A DNA stretch of 35,006 nt, taken from Thermoplasmatota archaeon. GTDB taxonomy: Archaea; Thermoplasmatota; Thermoplasmata; Thermoplasmatales; Thermoplasmataceae. Under the pieces are notes generated by a model. It saw nothing but the letters and a program-made list of their open reading frames with translations, had not been told where the DNA came from and searched no databases. Location of the stretch: positions 1 to 35,006 of the forward strand of contig JAMDAM010000003.1 in the NCBI GenBank assembly GCA_023484805.1, in the 5' to 3' direction. Position 1 is the stretch's first letter. Every line of letters begins with the position of its first letter. The translations under genes and the position numbers were made by a program. Shown piece by piece: positions 1-6,883 of the stretch.

Positions 1-305
1 TCCAGCGAAATGGCCGTTTCATACATAAGCCTGCCTTCCTGTTCGGTGGAAAACCTGTAAGTGAAGATGAAATCAACCGACATGTCCTTAAGACCGGAAA
101 CAAGTTTCCTGAGATCGCCTGAATCTCTTCGTTTGAAAAGGTCGTACCTGACTTCATAGACGAATCGGGGATTATAAGTTCCCTCACGGAATCTCGAAAG
201 GAGGGAATCCGAGTCACCCGAAAATATGGAAGTGACTATGGTTGTTTTCCCTCCGCCGATGGCAGTCCCCCCAATATTGACAGGGGTAGCTTCGATTATG
301 GGCAT
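1..305 (-). CDS. aroD: 3-dehydroquinate dehydratase, type I (5' part, runs off the left edge)
   Basis: Shikimate-pathway enzyme converting 3-dehydroquinate to 3-dehydroshikimate through a Schiff-base lysine. Only about the first 101 residues are inside the window, so the catalytic Lys and His cannot be checked. The visible part fits the type I family. It opens MPIIEATPVNIGGTAIGG, has the strand-2 signature YEVRYDLF (family E-x-R-x-D) near residue 55, and has FIFTYR near residue 85 (family IxFTxR), followed by the E/G-rich turn. The ATG at 303-305 lies about 24 nt downstream of a TATA-like CTTTAATAG on the same strand, so a leaderless transcript is likely. It is divergent from the regulator at 407, with 101 bp between them. 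Confidence 0.65.
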   Translation of the reverse strand, partial: MPIIEATPVNIGGTAIGGGKTTIVTSIFSGDSDSLLSRFREGTYNPRFVYEVRYDLFKRRDSGDLRKLVSGLKDMSVDFIFTYRFSTEQEGRLMYETAISL

Positions 306-323
306 ATGTGAATATTATATCGG

Positions 324-334
324 TCTATTAAAGA
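324..334 (-). promoter_or_regulatory. TATA-like box for aroD
   Basis: The minus strand reads TCTTTAATAG, centred about 24 nt before the ATG at 305. This spacing suggests transcription starting at or next to the start codon. Confidence 0.45.
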
Positions 335-368
335 TTTTTACGAATATCGTTATTTCACGTTCTAAACG

Positions 369-377
369 GTTTTATAC
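369..377 (+). promoter_or_regulatory. TATA box for the HTH regulator at 407
   Basis: TTTTATAC lies about 34 nt before the ATG, leaving room for a leader of roughly 8-10 nt with a weak GGAAG ribosome site. A small dyad (ACGA-ATA-TCGT, 340-350) lies just upstream and could be a regulator site. Confidence 0.5.
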
Positions 378-406
378 GTCCTGAGTATCTAACTGAAGGA
401 AGTCAA

Positions 407-844
407 ATGTTCAGGATGACAATCGTATCAGCACCATCCAGAGCAGCGGAGAATGATCTGGATAAAACAATAGCATTTTTTCTGTCGGACATTGGTTACA
501 TACCACGGCTCAAGCCATCAACGGATTTTCAGGTAATATCAAAATCTGCATATTTCAGGCTTTTCAAGGAATGCTTCCTCGCGAGATCGGACAGATACTG
601 GACCGGGGATGAACTCCTGGCATACCTAAACACAAGCAGGACTACGCTTTACAGGCATCTGAATAAGCTCAAGGCCATGGATATACTTGAAGAGATACAG
701 GAAGGCAAGGTCAAGAAATACAGGCTGCGTTCCGGAGACATACTCAGGGCGTGGAGCTGGGTGGAAGTTAACATCAAGATGGCTCTTGACAATTACAAAA
801 AGACTGTAGAGCAAATTGAAGCAGGAATCAGTGCGCTGAAATAG
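407..844 (+). CDS. winged-helix/HTH transcriptional regulator
   Basis: 145-residue, probably DNA-binding protein. Residues about 50-105 look like a winged helix-turn-helix: a helix with YWTGDELLAYL, a turn, then recognition helix TSRTTLYRHLNKLKAM, followed by a basic wing (EGKVKKYRLR). The C-terminal 35 residues (VNIKMALDNYKKTVEQIEAGISAL) form an amphipathic helix that could dimerise. No ligand-binding domain is seen. It is a single gene transcribed away from aroD. The target is unknown; local or autoregulation is the simplest guess. I am confident it is a gene with an HTH, but not of its family. Confidence 0.8.
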   Translation: MFRMTIVSAPSRAAENDLDKTIAFFLSDIGYIPRLKPSTDFQVISKSAYFRLFKECFLARSDRYWTGDELLAYLNTSRTTLYRHLNKLKAMDILEEIQEGKVKKYRLRSGDILRAWSWVEVNIKMALDNYKKTVEQIEAGISALK

Positions 845-908
845 TTGTATTTCTCATTCTTGTTCCATTGCCGTCTCGAAAACATTTTTATGATAATAAT
901 GCCTAAGC

Positions 909-927
909 CGTCCGGGGGAAGCGGACG
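909..927. repeat. 6-bp inverted repeat (possible hairpin)
   Basis: CGTCCG, a 7-nt spacer, then CGGACG. It sits after the HTH gene and immediately before the TATA-like box of the gene at 967. It could be a 3' hairpin of the upstream transcript or an operator for the downstream gene. Confidence 0.4.
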
Positions 928-934
928 AATAATA

Positions 935-943
935 TTCTTAAAG
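935..943 (+). promoter_or_regulatory. TATA-like box for the small protein at 967
   Basis: TTCTTAAAG is centred about 28 nt before the ATG at 967. This favours that ATG over the upstream in-frame TTG at 946, which would lie inside the promoter. Confidence 0.45.
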
Positions 944-966
944 TTTTGTCACGCTCGCTGATAAAT

Positions 967-1239
967 ATGGAAATGATCGAAATCAAGAAAGGAGGAAAAT
1001 ATCTGGTAATATCGAACAGTGGTGATGATGCTCCAATGAAGACAGAGGGAGAATTTGTTGGATATACGATTCTTGGGGAGGATGGGGCCATCTGTTTCAA
1101 GATTAGCGACGCCGAGAATAAGACATTGTTCAGGCTGATACCGGTTTCCGGAATTATTGCGATAGAGTTTAGCGATGAGGCATTGCTCAGCCCAAAGGCA
1201 AAGACCGAGGACAAGGACAAGACCACTTATATCAGCTGA
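967..1239 (+). CDS. small conserved hypothetical protein
   Basis: 90-residue soluble protein of unknown function. It begins MEMIEIKKGGKYLVIS and alternates short predicted strands with turns (EGEFVGYTILGEDGAICFKIS, LFRLIPVSGIIAIEF), like a small beta-barrel. The tail is charged and K/E/D-rich. An in-frame TTG at 946 would add seven residues, but the TATA position argues for 967; ATG 973 is a second possibility. The 3' end overlaps the convergent thpR gene by 13 bp. No catalytic motif or membrane segment is visible. Confidence 0.65.
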   Translation: MEMIEIKKGGKYLVISNSGDDAPMKTEGEFVGYTILGEDGAICFKISDAENKTLFRLIPVSGIIAIEFSDEALLSPKAKTEDKDKTTYIS

Positions 1240-1742
1240 ACGGAACTGATAACGGTATACACTGGGCCTGATGGCCTAAGTTCACTCTTATAATAGCAGA
1301 GTTCATTGATGTCTGCATTCCCGAAATAAAATTTGCCGTATTTTGCAATCAGAGCCGATGAATCTGTACGCGCGTGAAACCTGGCAAATGTTATGTGCGG
1401 CGTAAATGCCTTGCCATCAACATAACTTCCAAGGCTTTTGGTTAGCTTTGCGTGAAGATCATGAGGGAATCCCGAAACCCTGATATAAGCGATTCTTGGA
1501 CTGGCGGCCGTTGGGAAGAACCCTATCCCCGTCAGGCTGATGCTGAATTTCCTGTAGTCAAAGTGCTTCAATACCTCTGATACACGCTCAGCGGTTTCAT
1601 TAGAAGTATCTCCGTTAAAATAAAGCGTCAGGTGAAGCTCCGGAGTCCTGACAGGCGTCACCCCCCTTATTGATTCCAATTCGCTCAGAAGTCCATCGAT
1701 TTCCGCGGTTCTTTTCACATGGCAGGCAATAAAAGTCCTCAA
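1227..1742 (-). CDS. thpR: RNA 2',3'-cyclic phosphodiesterase (LigT/ThpR family, 2H superfamily)
   Basis: 2H phosphoesterase that hydrolyses RNA 2',3'-cyclic phosphate ends to 2'-phosphates; archaeal members were first noted for RNA ligase activity. Both His-x-Thr tetrapeptides are present: HLTLYF near residue 42 and HITFARF near residue 117. The spacing and the total of 171 residues are normal for the family. The N-terminus MRTFIACHV matches the usual family start. The start codon is TTG (1740-1742). It diverges from gcvH, and the two promoters must share the AT-rich 1757-1775 stretch. Its 3' end overlaps the convergent small gene by 13 bp. Confidence 0.9.
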   Translation of the reverse strand: MRTFIACHVKRTAEIDGLLSELESIRGVTPVRTPELHLTLYFNGDTSNETAERVSEVLKHFDYRKFSISLTGIGFFPTAASPRIAYIRVSGFPHDLHAKLTKSLGSYVDGKAFTPHITFARFHARTDSSALIAKYGKFYFGNADINELCYYKSELRPSGPVYTVISSVQLI

Positions 1743-1766
1743 CTTACATAGATTTGAAAAATATTA

Positions 1767-1775
1767 TTTATATAT
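1767..1775 (+). promoter_or_regulatory. TATA box of gcvH within a divergent promoter
   Basis: TTTATATA is centred about 25 nt before the GcvH ATG at 1796. The same AT-rich block read on the minus strand (AAATAATAT) is about 23 nt from the thpR TTG, so the two promoters appear to overlap. Confidence 0.55.
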
Positions 1776-1795
1776 TCTCTTATGCTCTTGGAGAT

Positions 1796-2176
1796 ATGTT
1801 TAAGGTACCAGAGGACTTGAAATACACAAAGACACATGAGTGGTTCAGGAGCGACGGGAAAACTGTAACTGTAGGCATCACTGATTATGCACAGCACCAA
1901 CTAACGGATATAGTTTATGTTGATTTTCCAAAGCCTGGCTCCGAGCTGGTTGCAGGCAAGCCCATGCTCACCATTGAATCCGTTAAGTCTGCGGAGGACG
2001 TTTTTTCTCCAGCAACAGGAGAGATTGTTGAGGTTAACCAGGCAGTTGCATCCAAGCCGGAGATCCTTAATCAGGATCCTTATACAAACTGGCTGGTTAA
2101 GATCAGGGTATCTGGTAACTCAATGACCCAGTCACTATCTCCAGCCGAATACAGGGAGCTAACTGCAGAAAATTAA
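1796..2176 (+). CDS. gcvH: glycine cleavage system H protein
   Basis: 126-residue lipoyl carrier that shuttles the aminomethyl group between the P, T and L proteins. The start VPEDLKYTKTHEWF is typical, and the lipoyl-lysine hairpin is present as ESVKSAEDV with the modified Lys at about residue 64. The C-terminal pair Y-T-N-W-L is also normal. The reading frame is open back to 1754, but the 14 extra residues are not H-protein-like, and the TATA box sits 25 nt before ATG 1796. No gcvT, gcvP or lipoate ligase gene is nearby. rlmE follows after 1 nt, so the two are probably co-transcribed. Confidence 0.95.
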   Translation: MFKVPEDLKYTKTHEWFRSDGKTVTVGITDYAQHQLTDIVYVDFPKPGSELVAGKPMLTIESVKSAEDVFSPATGEIVEVNQAVASKPEILNQDPYTNWLVKIRVSGNSMTQSLSPAEYRELTAEN

Positions 2177-2177
2177 A

Positions 2178-2777
2178 ATGACTGATCGCAGGGATAGCTA
2201 TTATCTCAAGGCAAAGAGGGAGAACTTCCGGAGCCGTGCTGTATACAAGCTTAAGGAAATAGAGGATAAGTTCCGCATTGTCAGGGACGGGGACTTTGTG
2301 CTCGAGGTTGGAGCCTCCCCGGGTGGATGGACACAGTACCTGACCTCCATTGAAGGAGTCAGGGTCGTAAGCGTGGATATTGCCCCTCATGATCCGGTCG
2401 AAAACTCCGTGAGCATACGCAGGGACATATTTTCCGCCGATATTTTTGAACTTATTTCGGAAGCGGCAGGCTTGATTGGCGGAGGAAAATTTAACGCAGT
2501 TCTATCTGACGCCATGTCAAACACAAGCGGAAACCATAGCAGGGATCATGCGTCCTCCTACCTCATCTGCGACAGGGTGATGACAATTTCCATGGAATTC
2601 CTGTCTCCGGGGGGCAACGTTCTCGTTAAGCATTTTCAGGGAGATATGACAAAGGATCTCATTGACAAATGGTCGCCTAAATTCAGGGGGCATAAGGTAA
2701 CAACACCGAAGGCGTCAAGATCTGGCAGCCGGGAGATATACATAATTTTCTTCAATCTAATGAGTAAACCCTTGTGA
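2178..2777 (+). CDS. rlmE: 23S rRNA (uridine-2'-O-)-methyltransferase, RlmE/FtsJ family
   Basis: 199-residue Rossmann-fold SAM methyltransferase that 2'-O-methylates a 23S rRNA uridine; the exact target in this organism is inferred. SAM motif I is VLEVGASPGGW (about residues 40-50). The K-D-K-E catalytic tetrad is visible: Lys in SRAVYKL, Asp in LSDAMS, Lys in LVKHFQGD and Glu in SREIYI. There is no TRAM extension. The ATG is 1 nt after the gcvH stop, implying one transcript. The 3' end overlaps the convergent gene at 2752 by 26 bp. Confidence 0.95.
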   Translation: MTDRRDSYYLKAKRENFRSRAVYKLKEIEDKFRIVRDGDFVLEVGASPGGWTQYLTSIEGVRVVSVDIAPHDPVENSVSIRRDIFSADIFELISEAAGLIGGGKFNAVLSDAMSNTSGNHSRDHASSYLICDRVMTISMEFLSPGGNVLVKHFQGDMTKDLIDKWSPKFRGHKVTTPKASRSGSREIYIIFFNLMSKPL

Positions 2778-3414
2778 ACTCGATTTCGCTGCTCTTCAGA
2801 AATTGCTCTATCCTGTCGGTAAATTCAAAATCAACGATTATAAATATGGATTTCCCGGAATACTGTTTCAGTGCCTGCTTCATCCGCTCCTCTATGTATG
2901 AGAGCCTTTCCTCGTCAATGACTCTAAACCCCTTTATTCTGTTTATGGCTTTTTCCCAGTTTCGCACGAACTCTTCAACGTTCCTGTCCCTGAAGTCCTT
3001 CTTCAACAATCTCTTCTTCCTTATTGAATGCCTGACAAGATCGAGAGTTCTCATTGATTTTGTGTAAAGGTCTCCGTACTCTTCCTCGTTCATGTCCATG
3101 GGAACTATTGGAATGCCTGTTGAGTCAGAGTATTTCAATGCTTCTATGTAAACCGGCGGAGGAGTCATAACCTCACCATACATCGAAAGCCTGACTCCAT
3201 AGATTATCTCATAATCTGACAGTTCAATTTCATAAGGCCGTTGAAGAAAGTCGCGCAGTCCCAGAATATGTTCGTTCGAGAGTGTGATGAGTACAACTTC
3301 CGGCTTGAGCTTTGTGAGATCGTCAGAAAGGATTTCACCGTCCCTCACAAGTCCCTTAATCCCGCCAAATAACCAGATCCGCCCTGCATCGGGTTTAGTG
3401 GTCTCTTCATTCAT
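2752..3414 (-). CDS. conserved archaeal hypothetical protein
   Basis: 220 residues, cytoplasmic, no membrane segment. The N-terminal half alternates strands and helices (RIWLFGGIKGLV, KPEVVLITLSNEHILGLRDF, PPPVYIEALKYSD, GIPIVPMDMNEEEYGDLY). The region around residues 85-110 vaguely resembles TraB-family proteins, but I would not name it on that basis. The C-terminal half is basic and helical and ends in a strand (KSIFIIVDFEFTD). The ATG overlaps the stop of the upstream HTH gene as ATGA (3411-3414), so the two are translationally coupled. Confidence 0.75.
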   Translation of the reverse strand: MNEETTKPDAGRIWLFGGIKGLVRDGEILSDDLTKLKPEVVLITLSNEHILGLRDFLQRPYEIELSDYEIIYGVRLSMYGEVMTPPPVYIEALKYSDSTGIPIVPMDMNEEEYGDLYTKSMRTLDLVRHSIRKKRLLKKDFRDRNVEEFVRNWEKAINRIKGFRVIDEERLSYIEERMKQALKQYSGKSIFIIVDFEFTDRIEQFLKSSEIEFTRVYSLD

Positions 3415-4364
3415 TGAAGATTCTTCTTTCTCTCGATAATCATTTCCAGGCTATCCTTCGATGACGCTTCCTTCAATTCATGCAGGCTCACAACCGGGCA
3501 CTTGGCTATATTGTCCTTAGTTGTTTCCATTCTGGTTATTATCAGGGGTTCTGTCTGGAAAATTTCGCTGACGTTCTTTATTGCCAGGGCTCTACCCATC
3601 TTCTCGCTCAGGCTCTCGAATAGCCCTATGAGGAACATTGTGTCCATTGCCCTGTTTGCTATGGCGTCAAATGGTGCCTTCTTCATGCTGTAAAATTCGT
3701 AGCCGGTTTTCACTATATTGTCTATCACTTCCCTTATGAATTCGTTAATTTCTCCAGGGTCATCGGCCGGCAGCTCGATTTCATTTACAATTTTCAAGAT
3801 ATCAATGCTGGAACTGATATCATACCTCAGCAGTTCCTCGAGTTTCGTATACACGTCAATTGTAGAGGCACTCCCCCCTTCGTAAAGAGAGATTGACCGC
3901 CTGGATGTTCCAACTTTGTTGGATACAAAACCTATGGAATATCCAAGCTTCTCCCTGATGGTGTGCATTGCTACGCCATTTATGGGAATATAAAATCCAC
4001 CCGGGCCCGAGAATATATTAGGCTTCCTTCCGTCCACATAATCCATGAAAGTTATTGGTGACATTATGGGAACGTGGTGCCTGTAGTAAACAACGCTGTC
4101 CTCAAGCAATCCGTTTCCGGCTCTCTCGCCTATAACCACTGCGGCAGCTCCTGTAACTCTGGATAGCCTGACCATCTCTATTGCATTTGAAATCCTGAAG
4201 GTGTCAACGTTGTGAAGAATCTTTATAATATATTTTTCCTGTTCCCTGCGCGCTATCAGCTCAAAGCTGACCAGTCCGCCGAGATCAGGATCAGAGGTGA
4301 CAAAGCCTCTTTTTTCCAGAGCTTCGCAAAGCTTCCTGATAAAAATGCGCCTGTTCTCCTCCAT
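3411..4364 (-). CDS. archaeal Cro/C1-type HTH transcriptional regulator
   Basis: 317-residue protein matching the archaeal family annotated as putative HTH-type transcriptional regulatory proteins. The N-terminal ~120 residues look like a restriction-endonuclease-like or sensor fold (FELIARREQEKYIIKILHN). A Cro/C1 HTH follows at about residues 130-185 (LREKLGYSIGFVSNKVGTSRRSISLYE pattern), then a helical C-terminal domain. An upstream in-frame ATG at 4382 exists, but TATTTAAG sits 27 nt before ATG 4364, which I chose. It is coupled to the downstream gene through an ATGA overlap. Target genes are unknown. Confidence 0.8.
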   Translation of the reverse strand: MEENRRIFIRKLCEALEKRGFVTSDPDLGGLVSFELIARREQEKYIIKILHNVDTFRISNAIEMVRLSRVTGAAAVVIGERAGNGLLEDSVVYYRHHVPIMSPITFMDYVDGRKPNIFSGPGGFYIPINGVAMHTIREKLGYSIGFVSNKVGTSRRSISLYEGGSASTIDVYTKLEELLRYDISSSIDILKIVNEIELPADDPGEINEFIREVIDNIVKTGYEFYSMKKAPFDAIANRAMDTMFLIGLFESLSEKMGRALAIKNVSEIFQTEPLIITRMETTKDNIAKCPVVSLHELKEASSKDSLEMIIERKKNLQ

Positions 4365-4386
4365 ATTTAACAAATATTGCATCCAG

Positions 4387-4394
4387 TATTTAAG
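4387..4394 (-). promoter_or_regulatory. TATA box for the Cro/C1-type regulator
   Basis: The minus strand reads CTTAAATA, centred 27 nt before ATG 4364 but only about 9 nt before ATG 4382. It therefore decides the start. Confidence 0.5.
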
Positions 4395-4434
4395 TTATTC
4401 TATTACTTGGCTCTCACGTGCCTGTGTATGAAAT

Positions 4435-5034
4435 TCAATCCATCTCAACCTTTTCCCAGGCACTTGAGGAAAGTTTGTTCGGACAGACAATAACTTCGCA
4501 TTTCGCGCACGCAAGGTATTCAGGATTCAGTTCTGGAGTGGCTATTATTACCTTGCTGACGCCAAAGATGCTGCCCACCTGGTCGAAAATCTTCGTCGGC
4601 ACTGACCTGTAAAACACCGCTCTTATGAAGGTGTCTTCCTTTCCACAGTTCCTACCGGTTATGTCTCTCACATTGCATCCGTAACGCTTTATTATCTCCG
4701 TAAATTCATTCAGCACCCGCGAGAAATAGCCGGGAGAGGTCACGACGGTTATGACCTGGCTACCTATGACCGGCGCTACCCTGGAAATGTCCTCCATTGG
4801 AAGCAATTTGCTCATGACCATCTTCAGCACTTCAACTGATTCCACAACCTTGATGGTCTCGTACACGGTTCTTCTGTTCACGTCTAGGGATTTGGCTATT
4901 TCTGAAATAGAAATTTCTATGTTCCTGAGAAAAAGTTTTCCGTCAACTATTGAAATGCCGTTGTTGTAGAGCCCCTCTATGACTCTTTTCCTGGTGGGAT
5001 AAGTTTTGAAGTATTCTTCAAGCAACAATAGCAT
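4435..5034 (-). CDS. ACT-domain transcriptional regulator (predicted amino-acid metabolism regulator)
   Basis: 199-residue protein with an N-terminal HTH (about residues 40-65: ISISEIAKSLDVNRRTVYETI), followed by a region with ACT-like alternation (SQVITVVTSPGYFSRVLNEFTEIIKRYG, then a second strand-helix unit). This is the layout of archaeal predicted regulators of amino-acid metabolism (COG2150-like). A C-terminal cysteine cluster (CAKCEVIVCP) plus an internal Cys in GRNCGKED could bind metal. A TATA box 25 nt upstream of the ATG suggests a leaderless transcript. The ligand and targets are not evident. Confidence 0.75.
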   Translation of the reverse strand: MLLLLEEYFKTYPTRKRVIEGLYNNGISIVDGKLFLRNIEISISEIAKSLDVNRRTVYETIKVVESVEVLKMVMSKLLPMEDISRVAPVIGSQVITVVTSPGYFSRVLNEFTEIIKRYGCNVRDITGRNCGKEDTFIRAVFYRSVPTKIFDQVGSIFGVSKVIIATPELNPEYLACAKCEVIVCPNKLSSSAWEKVEMD

Positions 5035-5053
5035 AAAATGTAATTTGGTGAAA

Positions 5054-5063
5054 ATATAAATAC
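5054..5063 (-). promoter_or_regulatory. TATA box for the ACT-domain regulator
   Basis: The minus strand reads GTATTTATAT, centred about 25 nt before ATG 5034. Confidence 0.5.
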
Positions 5064-5070
5064 TGTGTGA

Positions 5071-6837
5071 TTAACCCAGAATCACTCTGCTGCGAATTGC
5101 TGAAGTCTTGTCCTCGCGATCAAGTATCGGTTCATAATATTCTGGTGGAGCCATCGAAAGCTGGACTTCCAGGGTATAGAGCATGCCTCTCCTGAACAGG
5201 TCGACCTTCACCTTATCTCCGGGCTTGAATATATAAGGATTATCAGTCTTGATCGTTCTTAAATCATCCCTTATATTCTTAAGAAACAGGTCGGAAAACC
5301 TTATCCGGTTGATGGCTACCAGCTCATCGCCGGCATTGATTCCTGCCTGGAACGCAGGCGATCCTTCAAGGACTGAGGATACGATAATTTTGCCGTTCTC
5401 TGATTTTGTGAACAAGCCCATGTACGATTTCTCAGCAGGTTCGTTATTGTCTATTTTCCTGTATCCCTTCTTGATTTTTACCCCTATTCTTGCAAACTCG
5501 GAATCGAAGTCTATTTTCTCAATGCCCCTGACATATCGTGAGTAAAATTCAGAGAAATCCTTCCCTGACACATCTCTTAGTGCGGAGAGCAGGTCCTTCT
5601 CCACAAAGCCTTTACCATCCTTCTTGTATTTTTCATAGAGATGCCTCATTACGTCATCAAGGCTCTTCAATCCTCCAGTGGCTTCAGATATTCTGCTACT
5701 GAGGAGGAAGCCGAGGATCTCTCCCTTAAGATAGTATGATATGTAACTGTTGGTGTTGTTTGGAGACGGGCGGTAAAGCTTTATCCATGAATCGAAAGAG
5801 GAGTCGGATGCGGATTCGATAGCAGACCCGGGCAGGAGTTCGTAGTACCTTGCATATTCAAGGATATGCTTCAGGTATTCCTCTTCCGTAATCAGCCCTG
5901 CACGGAAGAGTGCAATCCATTCGTAGTAGCTGGTAATTCCCTCACTCACCCACAGCATTGTTGTGTAGTTCTCTTCCTTGTAGTTGAACGGCCCCAGTTC
6001 GATCGGCCTGATCCTCTTGACATTCCACAGGTGGAAATATTCGTGCGACGTGACTGAAAGGAAATCCAGATATCTATCCCTAGGGGAAAAACTGAACCTT
6101 TCAATATCAATGGTGGTGGAATTCAGGTGTTCCAAACCACCCCCCTGTCCACCTTCCTGAACGAGGTGATATATGAAAACGTATCTTTTGAAGGGATACT
6201 GGTTAAACATCTTTGAAAATGAGGAGACTATTTTCTGGACATCATTCAGAATCATCGTCTCGTTTTCGTTTCCATGCCCGTAGATGGCTATTTCATGCTG
6301 TTTTCCGTCAACCTCAAAAAAGAGGCTGCGATGAGTGCCGATTTCCAGCGGAGAATCGACAAGAATGTCATAATTAACTGCCCTGAACCTGTTTTCGCCT
6401 ATCTTTTCAAGTCCGGTCGATATTTTCCATTCCGGAGGCGGAGAAACAAAGAGTTCCACCGCCTGATCCTTGTATCCTTCTATGTAAAGGAAAACGCTGG
6501 TTCCAAGAACAAATGCATGCGTCGAGTCAAGATGACTTGTATGCACTGAAAATTCATCCGCATATACTTCATAGCTTATTTCCATGGTGCTGGTGCCAGA
6601 AGAGGCTACGATCCAGGTAGACTTATCTTTCTTTGTCACCACCAGTTGCGCTCCAGATTCGGAGACGGCCTGAAGCTTCCTTACATTTCTGGCAAAATCA
6701 AGTATCGCATAGGATCCAGGAGTCCATGCCGGCATCGTGAGCAATGTCCGTTCCTCACTGACACCGTCAAGCTTCATCTTTACTCTGAAGAAGTGTGTGT
6801 GTGGATTATTCATCTCTAGCGTGTATGTTATATTCAT
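5071..6837 (-). CDS. M61-family aminopeptidase with PDZ domain
   Basis: 588-residue zinc metallopeptidase of the M61 (glycyl aminopeptidase) family, which removes N-terminal residues from peptides. The N-terminal ~170 residues are the beta-rich M61 domain. The catalytic motif HEYFHLWNVKR lies near residue 268 with downstream Glu ligands (VSEGITSYYEW). A C-terminal PDZ domain spans about 450-560 (EGSPAFQAGINAGDELVAINR). No signal peptide or anchor is visible, so it is probably cytosolic and used in peptide recycling. A TATA-like TTTAAAT lies about 33 nt upstream. It stands between the DnaG operon and the ACT regulator, all on the minus strand, but spacing suggests its own promoter. Confidence 0.9.
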   Translation of the reverse strand: MNITYTLEMNNPHTHFFRVKMKLDGVSEERTLLTMPAWTPGSYAILDFARNVRKLQAVSESGAQLVVTKKDKSTWIVASSGTSTMEISYEVYADEFSVHTSHLDSTHAFVLGTSVFLYIEGYKDQAVELFVSPPPEWKISTGLEKIGENRFRAVNYDILVDSPLEIGTHRSLFFEVDGKQHEIAIYGHGNENETMILNDVQKIVSSFSKMFNQYPFKRYVFIYHLVQEGGQGGGLEHLNSTTIDIERFSFSPRDRYLDFLSVTSHEYFHLWNVKRIRPIELGPFNYKEENYTTMLWVSEGITSYYEWIALFRAGLITEEEYLKHILEYARYYELLPGSAIESASDSSFDSWIKLYRPSPNNTNSYISYYLKGEILGFLLSSRISEATGGLKSLDDVMRHLYEKYKKDGKGFVEKDLLSALRDVSGKDFSEFYSRYVRGIEKIDFDSEFARIGVKIKKGYRKIDNNEPAEKSYMGLFTKSENGKIIVSSVLEGSPAFQAGINAGDELVAINRIRFSDLFLKNIRDDLRTIKTDNPYIFKPGDKVKVDLFRRGMLYTLEVQLSMAPPEYYEPILDREDKTSAIRSRVILG

Positions 6838-6883
6838 AACTTTTAGTGTGATGTAGAAAATGATTTAAATTTAGTGGATGCGT

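Noticed and set aside
2752-3414. Naming this gene a TraB-family protein
   Set aside because: The likeness is limited to a short stretch (PPPVYIEALKYSD to PMDMNEEEY). Without a profile search the name would be a guess.
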